DNA of 5,903 nt from Turicibacter sp. GTDB lineage: Bacteria > Bacillota > Bacilli > MOL361 > Turicibacteraceae. Within the stretch, counting starts at the first letter, position 1. Every line of letters starts with the position of its first letter. This document shows, one piece after another, positions 1 through 5,580 of the stretch. Under the pieces are notes generated by a model. That model ran no database searches and was not told where the DNA came from. It was given only the letters and a program-made list of their open reading frames with translations. The position numbers and the translations under genes were made by a program. The DNA is taken from positions 1-5,903 of the forward strand of contig JAUMTV010000162.1 of assembly GCA_030531025.1 (NCBI GenBank). Direction: 5' to 3'.

Positions 1-25
1 AGGTTATCCAAAGACTATGCGAGAA

Positions 26-56
26 AATGTGAAAAATTTTTCGCCATATATATATA
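26..56. repeat. Palindromic direct repeat, copy 1
   Basis: This 31-bp unit matches 151-181 at 27 of 31 positions by my own alignment. Its core, GTGAAAAATTTTTCGC at 29-44, is a near-perfect dyad of the form GYGAAAnnnnTTTCRC, followed by an alternating TATATATATA run. Two of the four differences between copies are the symmetric positions inside the dyad (A to T and T to A), so the symmetry is kept. It could be a protein-binding operator or part of a dispersed intergenic repeat. Its function is unknown. Confidence 0.6.
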
Positions 57-100
57 AGTAGCGATAAGTTTTTCATAGCTGAAAAACTTTTAGCGCTACT
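57..100. repeat. Long interrupted inverted repeat (hairpin)
   Basis: The outer arms AGTAGCG (57-63) and CGCTACT (94-100) pair over 7 bp. The inner arms GTTTTTCA (68-75) and TGAAAAAC (80-87) pair over 8 bp around the tetraloop TAGC. A small A/T-rich internal loop (64-67 against 88-93) lies between them. No T-run follows on either side, so a simple intrinsic terminator is unlikely. The hairpin lies directly after copy 1 of the palindromic repeat. Confidence 0.55.
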
Positions 101-150
101 ATAGTTAGCCTTTCTACCAAAAAGCCTAATCTACTAAGCCTGTTTCTTAG

Positions 151-181
151 AATGTGAAATATATTTCGCTATGTATATATA
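151..181. repeat. Palindromic direct repeat, copy 2
   Basis: This is the second copy of the unit at 26-56, offset by 125 bp. Its core GTGAAATATATTTCGC (154-169) keeps the same outer dyad arms (GTGAAA and TTTCGC) with a changed but still symmetric centre. It is again followed by a TATATATA stretch. The gene these sites might serve, if any, lies outside the window. Confidence 0.6.
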
Positions 182-249
182 CAAAAAGTTCATTTTTTTA
201 ATAGCATATTGAGGATTAAAAATATTAAGAAGCCGGTTGCTTTAATCGT

Positions 250-258
250 TGTGGATAA
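250..258 (-). promoter_or_regulatory. Perfect DnaA box
   Basis: The plus strand reads TGTGGATAA, the reverse complement of the DnaA consensus TTATCCACA. A one-mismatch form, TTATCCAAA, lies at 4-12. A single 9-mer can occur by chance, so binding is a hypothesis. The setting, an AT-rich gap without genes, is compatible with a DnaA titration or regulatory site. No dnaA or dnaN is present, so an origin is not claimed. Confidence 0.4.
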
Positions 259-286
259 CTTTATTTCAAATGTAATGTATATAAAT

Positions 287-322
287 TAAGAAAGCAACAT
301 GACTTTTCATGTTGCTTTCTTA
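287..322 (-). terminator. Strong hairpin, likely terminator of the fumarase-malic enzyme operon
   Basis: A perfect 16-bp stem is formed by 287-302 (TAAGAAAGCAACATGA) and 307-322, with a 4-base loop. It lies about 60 bp beyond the malic enzyme stop codon. In the minus-strand transcript it is followed by AATTTATAT, which is only moderately U-rich. A weaker hairpin (AAAGAT at 356-351 with ATCTTT at 340-335) running into an 8-base U-tract lies between it and the stop. The two may act together. The long stem could also stop transcripts arriving from the left. Confidence 0.65.
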
Positions 323-383
323 CTTATTTAAAAAAAAGATTGTTTTTCTTATCTTTGTTCATCTGAGATAAGTAAAATTTTTA

Positions 384-1565
384 CTATAAACGTGCCACAC
401 CTGTTTTTTGAGCGATTTCTTTGACTGCATTTGCGACGCGTTCAGCTACTTTTGGATCAAATGGTGAAGGAATGATGAAATCTGCACGTAACTCTTCTTC
501 AGGAACGCATGAAGCAATTGCCATTGCCGCAGCTAATTTCATCTCCTCGTTAATTTTCTTCGCACGAGCGTCTAAAGCTCCTCGGAAGATTCCAGGGAAT
601 GCTAAGACGTTATTAATTTGATTAGGGAAGTCAGAACGTCCTGTTCCAACGACTAAGGCCCCACCTTCTAAGGCATCTTCTGGCATAATCTCTGGATTTG
701 GATTAGCCATTGCAAAAATAAATGGATCTTTATTCATTGAACGTATCATGTCTTGAGTAACAATGTTTGCAACAGAAACACCGATAAAGACATCTGCACC
801 AACTAAAGCAGAAGCTAACGTGTCATCGCCGATGAAGTTTTCTTTATTTGTAATTTCAACTAATTCTTTTGTTAAGAAATCATAGCGATCCATTTTATCA
901 CGATGAACAATTCCATCAATATTATAACCGATAATATCCCCAACTCCTAATTGATTTAACATTTTAATAATAGAACTTCCAGCTGCACCTGTTCCACTAA
1001 CAACAACTTTTAAGTCTTCTAATTTGCGGTCCGTTAATTTACAAGCGTTAATTAAGGCTGCACTTACTACAATTGCTGTTCCGTGTTGATCATCATGAAA
1101 AATCGGAATATCCATTTCTTCAATTAGTCGACGTTCAATTTCAACACAGCGAGGAGCTGAAATATCTTCTAAATTAATTCCGCCTAATGATGGAGCTAAC
1201 AATTTGCAAGTTTGAATAATTAGTTCAGGGTCTTGAGTATCTAAACAAAGAGGGAAAGAATCCACCCCCGCAAATTGTTTTAATAAGATAGATTTTCCTT
1301 CCATAACAGGTAAAGCAGCTTTTGGCCCAATATTTCCAAGTCCTAATACCGCAGAACCATCTGTAATAACAGCGACCATGTTTCCTTTACTTGTGTAAGT
1401 GTATACGTCATCTTCATTGGCAGCAATGACACGACAAGGTTCTGCTACTCCAGGAGAGTAAGCTAAACTTAAATCTTCTTTTGACTCCACTGTAACTTTA
1501 GAATTGATCTCGATCTTTCCACGAGCTTTTGCATGTAACTCTAATGATTGTTCAAAAACATTCAT
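384..1565 (-). CDS. Malic enzyme (malate dehydrogenase, oxaloacetate-decarboxylating), short bacterial form
   Basis: It catalyses oxidative decarboxylation of malate to pyruvate and CO2 with reduction of NAD(P), in the cytoplasm. At 393 residues it matches the short bacterial family (the MleA/YtsJ type) and lacks the phosphotransacetylase-like tail of the long MaeB enzymes. The N-terminal malic domain shows AYSPGVAEP with the likely catalytic Tyr36, and PVMEGK with the likely catalytic Lys91. The metal ligands are probably Glu133-Asp134 (NLEDI) and an Asp in FHDDQHGTA (157-163). The Rossmann motif GTGAAG (191-196) and the conserved MANPNPEI (287-292 core) mark the NAD(P)-binding half. I cannot decide between NAD and NADP from sequence alone. 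The ATG has GGAGGA at 1572-1577, 6 bases upstream. It begins 26 bp after the fumarase beta subunit and is the last gene of that operon. Confidence 0.95.
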   Translation of the reverse strand: MNVFEQSLELHAKARGKIEINSKVTVESKEDLSLAYSPGVAEPCRVIAANEDDVYTYTSKGNMVAVITDGSAVLGLGNIGPKAALPVMEGKSILLKQFAGVDSFPLCLDTQDPELIIQTCKLLAPSLGGINLEDISAPRCVEIERRLIEEMDIPIFHDDQHGTAIVVSAALINACKLTDRKLEDLKVVVSGTGAAGSSIIKMLNQLGVGDIIGYNIDGIVHRDKMDRYDFLTKELVEITNKENFIGDDTLASALVGADVFIGVSVANIVTQDMIRSMNKDPFIFAMANPNPEIMPEDALEGGALVVGTGRSDFPNQINNVLAFPGIFRGALDARAKKINEEMKLAAAMAIASCVPEEELRADFIIPSPFDPKVAERVANAVKEIAQKTGVARL

Positions 1566-1591
1566 AATGTATCCTCCAAATAGTTTTACAA

Positions 1592-2119
1592 TTAGTTTTG
1601 AGTTGAATAAAGACTATTACCATGACAGTCAGTTGCCACGATAACAGGGAAATCTTCCACAACTAAGCGGCGAATCGCTTCAGTTCCTAAATCATCAAAG
1701 GCAATCACTTCTGCTTCTTTAATATGTAAAGCAAGAAGCGCCGCCGCACCACCAACAGCTGCAAAATAAACAGCATCATTACGTTTCATCGCATCAATCA
1801 CAACTTGATGACGTGGTCCTTTTCCAATCATACCTTTTAATCCTAAATCTAAAAGCGTTGGGGCATAGGCATCCATTCGATAGCTTGTTGTTGGTCCAGC
1901 CGACCCAATGACAGTACCTGGTTTTTCTGGTGTTGGTCCAACATAATAAATGACACTATCTTTTAAATCAAACGGTAATGGTTCATTTGCTTCAAGACGT
2001 TCAATTAATCGCTTATGAGCGGCATCGCGTGCTGTATAAATGACGCCAGATAATTCGACAATATCACCAGCCTTTAATGTTCTCGCTACTTCTTTGGTTA
2101 ATGGTAAGTTAATTTTCAT
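1592..2119 (-). CDS. Fumarate hydratase, class I, beta subunit (C-terminal-domain subunit)
   Basis: This is the small subunit of the two-subunit iron-sulfur hydro-lyase that interconverts fumarate and malate. It corresponds to the C-terminal domain of single-chain FumA/FumB and to TtdB. Visible hallmarks, numbered from the chosen start (175 aa), are GPTP...PGTVIGSAGPTTS...RMD at about 61-83, GKG at 99-101, GGAAALLA at 123-130 and the terminal TDCHGNSLY at 163-171. The frame also has ATGs at 2128 and 2122. I chose 2119 (MKINLPL) because the ribosome site AAAGGA (2129-2134) abuts the 2128 ATG and is correctly spaced only for the later ones, and because the family usually starts this way. It follows the alpha subunit by about 18 bp and precedes malic enzyme. 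L-tartrate dehydratase is the main alternative, but the malic enzyme neighbour favours fumarase. Confidence 0.92.
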   Translation of the reverse strand: MKINLPLTKEVARTLKAGDIVELSGVIYTARDAAHKRLIERLEANEPLPFDLKDSVIYYVGPTPEKPGTVIGSAGPTTSYRMDAYAPTLLDLGLKGMIGKGPRHQVVIDAMKRNDAVYFAAVGGAAALLALHIKEAEVIAFDDLGTEAIRRLVVEDFPVIVATDCHGNSLYSTQN

Positions 2120-2128
2120 CATCTTCAT

Positions 2129-2134
2129 CCTTTA
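2129..2134 (-). promoter_or_regulatory. Ribosome binding site that decides the beta-subunit start
   Basis: AAAGGA on the minus strand touches the upstream ATG at 2128. It lies 6 bases before the ATG at 2122 and 9 bases before the ATG at 2119. The spacing therefore argues against the longest reading frame (178 aa) and favours a 175-176 residue product. Confidence 0.6.
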
Positions 2135-2137
2135 TCA

Positions 2138-2977
2138 TTAAAAAGTTTCTGTCACATGTCTTGAAGCATGGCATTGAATATTAACAGCTACAGGTAAAGA
2201 GGCAATATGGCATGGATAGGCATTAACTTTAACAGCAAGAGCTGTTGTTTGTCCTCCGAACCCCATAGGTCCAATATTTAAAGCATTAATTTCAGTTAAT
2301 AGCTCTTTTTCAAGACGGGCACAAATTTCATCTGATGATTTATCTTCAAGGGGACGCATTAAAGCTTGCTTTGAAAGAAGAGCACATTTTTCAAAGTTTC
2401 CGCCAACACCAACGCCAACAATAATTGGCGGACATGGATTTCCACCAGCTTTCAAAATAGTATCTAAGACAAATTGTTTGACGCCGTTATAACCATCTGA
2501 AGGTTTTAGCATTCCAACGGCACTTACATTTTCACTTCCTGCTCCTTTAGGAGCAATCGTAATCTTAAGCTGATCGCCCTCAACCCATTGATAGTGAATG
2601 ATCGCTGGTGTATTATCTTTTGTATTAACGCGATCAAGCGGATGTGCAACGACTGACTTTCTTAAGTAGCCTTTTTCATAACCACGGCGAATACCTTCAT
2701 GAATCGCTTCCTCTAAATTTCCGAGGAGTTGAAGCTCTGATCCAATTTCAACAAAAACAACAACAATCCCTGTATCTTGACACATTGGGACTTGCGATTG
2801 TGTGGCAATCTCATCATTTTTTATAATTTGACTTAAAATATTTTTTCCAAGAGTTGATGTTTCATTGTCTTGTGCTTGCTTTAAAGTAGTCATCAGTGAT
2901 GAGCTGACATTATAGTTTGCATCAATACACATGGCTTCAATCTTAGAAATGATACTTGATACTTCAAGTTTTCTCAT
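2138..2977 (-). CDS. Fumarate hydratase, class I, alpha subunit (Fe-S cluster subunit)
   Basis: This is the large subunit of the oxygen-labile [4Fe-4S] fumarase, homologous to the N-terminal part of FumA/FumB and to TtdA. Numbered from the chosen start (279 aa), the three probable cluster cysteines are Cys66 in PMCQDTG, Cys182 in GGNPCPP and Cys269 in NIQCHASRH. The Cys182-Cys269 spacing of 87 equals what I recall for TtdA. Other family motifs are AGSENVSA (about 146-153), GVGVGG (188-193) and [13 protein letters not shown] (239-251). The frame opens 21 bases earlier, but the ribosome binding site AGGAGG (2988-2993) lies inside that extension and sits 10 bases before the ATG at 2977, so the shorter MRKLEV start is preferred. 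It is the first gene of the fumarase-malic enzyme operon. Fumarase is more likely than tartrate dehydratase by context only. Confidence 0.93.
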   Translation of the reverse strand: MRKLEVSSIISKIEAMCIDANYNVSSSLMTTLKQAQDNETSTLGKNILSQIIKNDEIATQSQVPMCQDTGIVVVFVEIGSELQLLGNLEEAIHEGIRRGYEKGYLRKSVVAHPLDRVNTKDNTPAIIHYQWVEGDQLKITIAPKGAGSENVSAVGMLKPSDGYNGVKQFVLDTILKAGGNPCPPIIVGVGVGGNFEKCALLSKQALMRPLEDKSSDEICARLEKELLTEINALNIGPMGFGGQTTALAVKVNAYPCHIASLPVAVNIQCHASRHVTETF

Positions 2978-2987
2978 AGATGAACTC

Positions 2988-2993
2988 CCTCCT
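2988..2993 (-). promoter_or_regulatory. Ribosome binding site that decides the alpha-subunit start
   Basis: AGGAGG (with GAG following) on the minus strand is a near-ideal Shine-Dalgarno sequence for the ATG at 2977. It lies downstream of the alternative in-frame ATG at 2998, which therefore cannot use it. Confidence 0.8.
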
Positions 2994-3003
2994 ATCACCT
3001 AAT

Positions 3004-3032
3004 ATTTTACAGTATGTGACAATAGATGAAAA
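3004..3032 (-). promoter_or_regulatory. Candidate promoter of the fumarase-malic enzyme operon
   Basis: On the minus strand a -35-like TTTTCA (3032-3027) and a -10-like TAAAAT (3009-3004) are separated by 17 bp. Initiation would fall near 2997, giving a leader of about 20 bases that still includes the AGGAGG site. Both hexamers deviate from consensus, so the real promoter could lie further upstream in the AT-rich gap. Confidence 0.3.
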
Positions 3033-3338
3033 GAAAAAGCCGTTTCTAAGATATAATTGGTAAGAAGTAACTTTACTATTTTAAGGATGAGTTAAGGTGC
3101 ATGAGAAGACAACTTTATTAATATAATAGAATAATGACTTATAAGTCTCTTTATTTTAAAAAAGCAATTTGCAGAAGTGATAAAAGCGAAATGATTTTTT
3201 GTTGTCTAGAATCGATAAAAAGAAAGAAGAAAGTCAAAAAATCAAAAGCGATTACGTGTCGAATAAACTAGAGATAATTAATAATTAGAAGATTTTGAAA
3301 AATTTGCGTATTAAGCACTATAAAAGGTAAAAATATCT
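3033..3338. other. AT-rich divergent intergenic stretch, no gene seen
   Basis: About 300 bases lie between the candidate fumarase-operon promoter and the murA promoter. They contain stray TATAAT sequences (3052-3057 and 3122-3127) without good -35 partners, and a 12-bp palindrome GACTTATAAGTC near 3136-3147. An open frame of 45 codons (3134-3271, plus strand) lacks a ribosome binding site, and I do not call it a gene. I found no convincing CcpA (cre) site. Confidence 0.5.
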
Positions 3339-3368
3339 TTAACAACTTAGGCTAAAGTTTGATATAAT
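3339..3368 (+). promoter_or_regulatory. murA promoter (sigma-A type, extended -10)
   Basis: The -35 TTAACA (3339-3344) matches TTGACA at five of six positions, and the -10 TATAAT (3363-3368) is perfect. The spacer is 18 bp and a TGA at 3360-3362 forms an extended -10. Initiation is expected near 3375, giving a short leader. The murA ribosome site AGAAAGGA (3391-3398) lies 9 bases before the ATG. Confidence 0.8.
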
Positions 3369-3407
3369 ACAATAGGTATTGCTGTAAAACAGAAAGGAAG
3401 AGCGTCG

Positions 3408-4667
3408 ATGGAAGTGATTAAAATAGAAGGAGGACGTCCATTAAACGGAACTGTCCGAATTGATAGTGCTAAAAATAGTACAGTTGCTTTAATTCCTGCG
3501 GCCATTTTAGCTGATTCTTCAGTTATTTTAGAAGGTGTTCCACAAATTGTTGATGTTGAACATTTAGGTATGATGATTGAGCAATTAAATGGTACATATA
3601 AGATAGACAATGACGAATTAATTATAGATCCTACAAATTTAATCAATACACCGTTAGTAGAAGGTGCTGTTAATAAATTACGTGCTTCATATTATTTCAT
3701 GGGAGCGTTACTTGGAAAATTTAAAGAAGCAGTAATTGGAATGCCAGGAGGATGCTATTTAGGTCCACGTCCAATTGATTTACATTTAAAAGGATTTGAA
3801 GCGTTAGGGGCTACGATTACACAAGAAGCGGGAGCTATCCGCTTAAAAGCTGAACAATTAAAAGGTGCTAAAATCTATTTAGACTTTGCCTCAGTAGGAG
3901 CTACAATTAATATTATGTTAGCTGCTGTTAAAGCTGAAGGAACAACAGTTATTGAGAATGCTGCGAAAGAACCAGAAATTATTGATTTAGCGAACCTTTT
4001 AAATAGTATGGGAGCAAAAATTAAAGGAGCAGGAACAGGTGAAATCCGCATCCAAGGAGTTTCATCACTTCATGGAACACGTCATGCCATTATCCCTGAC
4101 CGTATTGAAGCCGGAACATACATTACATTAGCTGCAGTTGCTGGTGAAGAAGTGAAAATCGATAATATTATCCCTCATCATTTAGAAGCGTTGATTGCAA
4201 AATTACGTGAGATGGGTGTAGATATTGATGTTCATGCGGATCATGTGATTGTACGTGGTCGCAAAGCAATGAAAGCTGTTGATTTTAAAACAAGTACTTA
4301 TCCTGGACTTGCAACAGATTTACAACAACCATTAGTAACCTTATTAACACAAGCAACAGGTGTTGGAATGGTAACAGATACTATTTATTCTGACCGTTTT
4401 AAAAACTGTTTTGAATTAAACAAAATGGGAGCGAATATTAAAGTTCAAGGAAACTCTGCTATTGTTCAAGGACCAACAAAATTACATGCAGCTCGTGTAA
4501 AAGCAACAGACTTACGTGCTGGAGCTTCATTAGTGATTGCAGGTTTAATTGCAGATGGTGTAACTGAAATCGGAAATACATATCATATTGACCGCGGTTA
4601 TTCAAATATTGAACAGAAGTTAAATAATATTGGTGCTAAAGTTTGGCGTGAAACTGTTACTGAATAG
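3408..4667 (+). CDS. UDP-N-acetylglucosamine 1-carboxyvinyltransferase (MurA, MurZ/MurAB-type paralogue)
   Basis: It transfers the enolpyruvyl group of phosphoenolpyruvate to UDP-GlcNAc, the first committed step of peptidoglycan synthesis, in the cytoplasm. The 419-residue length is normal for the family. Conserved residues are present: Lys22-Asn23 (SAKNS), the catalytic Cys116 in [10 protein letters not shown] with Arg121 close by, Asp304 in LATDLQ and Arg396 in HIDRGY. Having Cys at 116 rather than Asp predicts sensitivity to fosfomycin-type PEP analogues. Many Bacillota carry two MurA paralogues. Stretches such as [16 protein letters not shown] and [15 protein letters not shown] resemble my memory of Bacillus MurAB (MurZ), and in Bacillus that gene lies close to rpmE, as here. 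The paralogue assignment is inference. The gene has its own promoter and a clear ribosome site. No convincing terminator separates it from rpmE. Confidence 0.96.
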   Translation: MEVIKIEGGRPLNGTVRIDSAKNSTVALIPAAILADSSVILEGVPQIVDVEHLGMMIEQLNGTYKIDNDELIIDPTNLINTPLVEGAVNKLRASYYFMGALLGKFKEAVIGMPGGCYLGPRPIDLHLKGFEALGATITQEAGAIRLKAEQLKGAKIYLDFASVGATINIMLAAVKAEGTTVIENAAKEPEIIDLANLLNSMGAKIKGAGTGEIRIQGVSSLHGTRHAIIPDRIEAGTYITLAAVAGEEVKIDNIIPHHLEALIAKLREMGVDIDVHADHVIVRGRKAMKAVDFKTSTYPGLATDLQQPLVTLLTQATGVGMVTDTIYSDRFKNCFELNKMGANIKVQGNSAIVQGPTKLHAARVKATDLRAGASLVIAGLIADGVTEIGNTYHIDRGYSNIEQKLNNIGAKVWRETVTE

Positions 4668-4725
4668 TAAAAATAAAGATTAAAACAATGGACAAGTAGT
4701 GTAATTAACTAATTTTATATGAAAT

Positions 4726-4743
4726 GTCAAATTTTAATTTGAC
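4726..4743. promoter_or_regulatory. Inverted repeat upstream of the rpmE promoter
   Basis: GTCAAATT (4726-4733) and AATTTGAC (4736-4743) are perfect 8-bp arms around two T residues. The dyad lies 17 bp before the rpmE -35 box and 58 bp after the murA stop. No T-run follows directly, so it fits a protein operator better than a strong terminator. I do not recognise it as a known Zur, PerR or CodY site. Confidence 0.4.
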
Positions 4744-4760
4744 GATTCAAAAAGTTTTTA

Positions 4761-4789
4761 TTGCACGAGTACTTTAAATTTAGTATAAT
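4761..4789 (+). promoter_or_regulatory. rpmE promoter
   Basis: A perfect -10 TATAAT (4784-4789) is preceded at 17 bp by TTGCAC (4761-4766), which keeps only the TTG of the -35 consensus. Initiation near 4796 would give a leader of about 58 bases before the rpmE ATG, enough to hold the hairpin at 4814-4833. Confidence 0.6.
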
Positions 4790-4813
4790 TCTATTGTTAT
4801 ATATAGACTTTCT

Positions 4814-4844
4814 CTGATTAAAGAATTAGTCAGGGCCGAAGGAG
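4814..4844 (+). promoter_or_regulatory. rpmE leader hairpin next to the ribosome binding site
   Basis: CTGATTAA (4814-4821) pairs with TTAGTCAG (4826-4833) over 8 bp, including one G-U pair, around the loop AGAA. The segment GGGCCG and the Shine-Dalgarno AAGGAG (4839-4844) follow at once, 9 bases before the ATG. Leader motifs upstream of L31 genes have been described in Firmicutes, and ribosomal proteins often repress their own translation through such structures. Whether this belongs to that motif family is inference. Confidence 0.45.
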
Positions 4845-4853
4845 TGAACTAGA

Positions 4854-5063
4854 ATGAAACAAGGAATCCATCCAGAATACAACCGTATTAACGTAGTATG
4901 TACAACTTGTGGAAACGAATTCGAAAGCGGATCTGTTAAGAAAGAAATTCGTGTTGACACTTGCTCAAACTGTCATCCATTCTACACAGGACGTCAAAAA
5001 TTCGCTCAAGCTGACGGACGTATCGAACGCTTCAACAAAAAATACGGAATCAACACTAAATAG
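4854..5063 (+). CDS. 50S ribosomal protein L31, zinc-binding (C+) type
   Basis: L31 (bL31) is a small protein of the large ribosomal subunit that bridges to the 30S head. The 69-residue sequence begins MKQGIHPEY, as in the family, and carries the zinc ribbon cysteines Cys16, Cys19, Cys37 and Cys40. It also has the diagnostic [11 protein letters not shown] and FNKKYG segments. It is therefore the zinc-containing form and not the cysteine-free RpmE2/YtiA-type replacement that many bacteria switch to in zinc shortage. The ATG has AAGGAG at good spacing. The gene is a single-gene transcription unit with its own promoter, leader hairpin and terminator. In many Bacillota rho lies immediately upstream. 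Here murA does. Confidence 0.97.
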   Translation: MKQGIHPEYNRINVVCTTCGNEFESGSVKKEIRVDTCSNCHPFYTGRQKFAQADGRIERFNKKYGINTK

Positions 5064-5073
5064 TTTTGATTTT

Positions 5074-5104
5074 AAAACACCACCATATGTGTGGTGTTTT
5101 TTTA
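5074..5104 (+). terminator. Intrinsic terminator of rpmE
   Basis: AAAACACCAC (5074-5083) pairs with GTGGTGTTTT (5091-5100) across a 7-base loop, and the T-tract continues to 5103. It lies 10 bp after the rpmE stop codon. This is a textbook Rho-independent terminator. Its A-rich left arm could also give some termination in the other direction. Confidence 0.93.
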
Positions 5105-5191
5105 TTATTTCATTTTGTAATCAGATAGGGTAAATCCCTAAATAATCCCTTAATTCAGAATATATAGGAAAAAATTGACTAAAATATAAAT

Positions 5192-5206
5192 ATCACCTTA
5201 GGTGAT
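5192..5206. promoter_or_regulatory. Perfect 15-bp dyad upstream of the small hypothetical gene
   Basis: ATCACCT and AGGTGAT flank a single T. The dyad lies 12 bp after a -35-like TTGACT (5175-5180) and 42 bp before the next ATG. No good -10 is found at normal spacing, so the promoter is not resolved. CCTTA (5196-5200) can also pair with TAAGG (5211-5215), so two mutually exclusive RNA folds are possible. The site could be an operator or a leader structure. Confidence 0.4.
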
Positions 5207-5248
5207 TTCTTAAGGGGTAACTGATGAATAAATGAAAGGAATTCAAAA

Positions 5249-5575
5249 ATGAAAAATATTACAAAAGATATTAAAGCATTAATTGAACAAAATGAATTAG
5301 ATATTGCCGTTTATAGTTTAATTGATGGTTCAAAAAATATAGAAAATTTAGTATTATCTTATATTTGGTCACAACAACGCCTCCAACAATTAATCTTAAA
5401 AGAATCGATAGGAAACTTTATGCATTGGAATGCATCGCATGATCTTATTGCAAACATTGAGAATATGAATGCTGATTGGTTTTATCGAGATGAAGAAGGA
5501 AGCTTTTATAACATTACGAGTGATCACTTAGATGAACTACTCATTCGAATTGAATTAATGACACAAAGTGAATAA
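5249..5575 (+). CDS. Small acidic protein of unknown function
   Basis: I do not recognise this 108-residue protein. It has no signal peptide, no membrane segment and no cysteine, so a cytoplasmic protein is likely. It is clearly acidic, with about 18 Asp/Glu against 8 Lys/Arg. The first half (about 1-55) looks helical, with a Gln-rich stretch WSQQRLQQL near 40-48. Tryptophans stand at 40, 60 and 77. The segment DWFYRDEEGSFYNI (76-89) could be a short beta hairpin, followed by a final helix of HLDELLIRIEL type. The ATG is supported by AAAGGA (5235-5240) at 8 bases. Codon use and AT content look like the neighbouring genes. It appears to be a single-gene unit between the rpmE terminator and a structured T-rich element. 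Confidence 0.75.
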   Translation: MKNITKDIKALIEQNELDIAVYSLIDGSKNIENLVLSYIWSQQRLQQLILKESIGNFMHWNASHDLIANIENMNADWFYRDEEGSFYNITSDHLDELLIRIELMTQSE

Positions 5576-5580
5576 CTCTT

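Noticed and set aside
1..286. Short CRISPR-like array made of the repeats at 26-56 and 151-181
   Set aside because: There are only two imperfect copies, about 94 bp apart, with no further unit and no cas genes.
421..621. Plus-strand open frame of 66 codons inside malic enzyme
   Set aside because: It lies antisense within a clear, full-length enzyme gene and has no ribosome binding site or family motif.
2644..2826. Plus-strand open frame of 60 codons inside the fumarase alpha gene
   Set aside because: Antisense shadow of a well-supported gene, with low-complexity Gln-rich content from the reversed coding strand.
3231..3260. Possible CcpA (cre) site around the AAAAGCGATTACG sequence
   Set aside because: At least three mismatches to the cre consensus, including the invariant 5' TG.
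3134..3271. 45-codon open frame with a lysine-rich end in the divergent gap
   Set aside because: No Shine-Dalgarno precedes the ATG, and the composition is what AT-rich non-coding DNA gives by chance.
3347..3646. Minus-strand open frame of 99 codons across the murA start
   Set aside because: It covers the murA promoter and the murA N-terminus, which is conserved in sequence. The antisense translation shows no family features.
4909..5133. Open frame of 74 codons overlapping rpmE in another frame
   Set aside because: It runs through the rpmE coding region and its terminator. The rpmE frame has the zinc ribbon motifs and a proper ribosome site.
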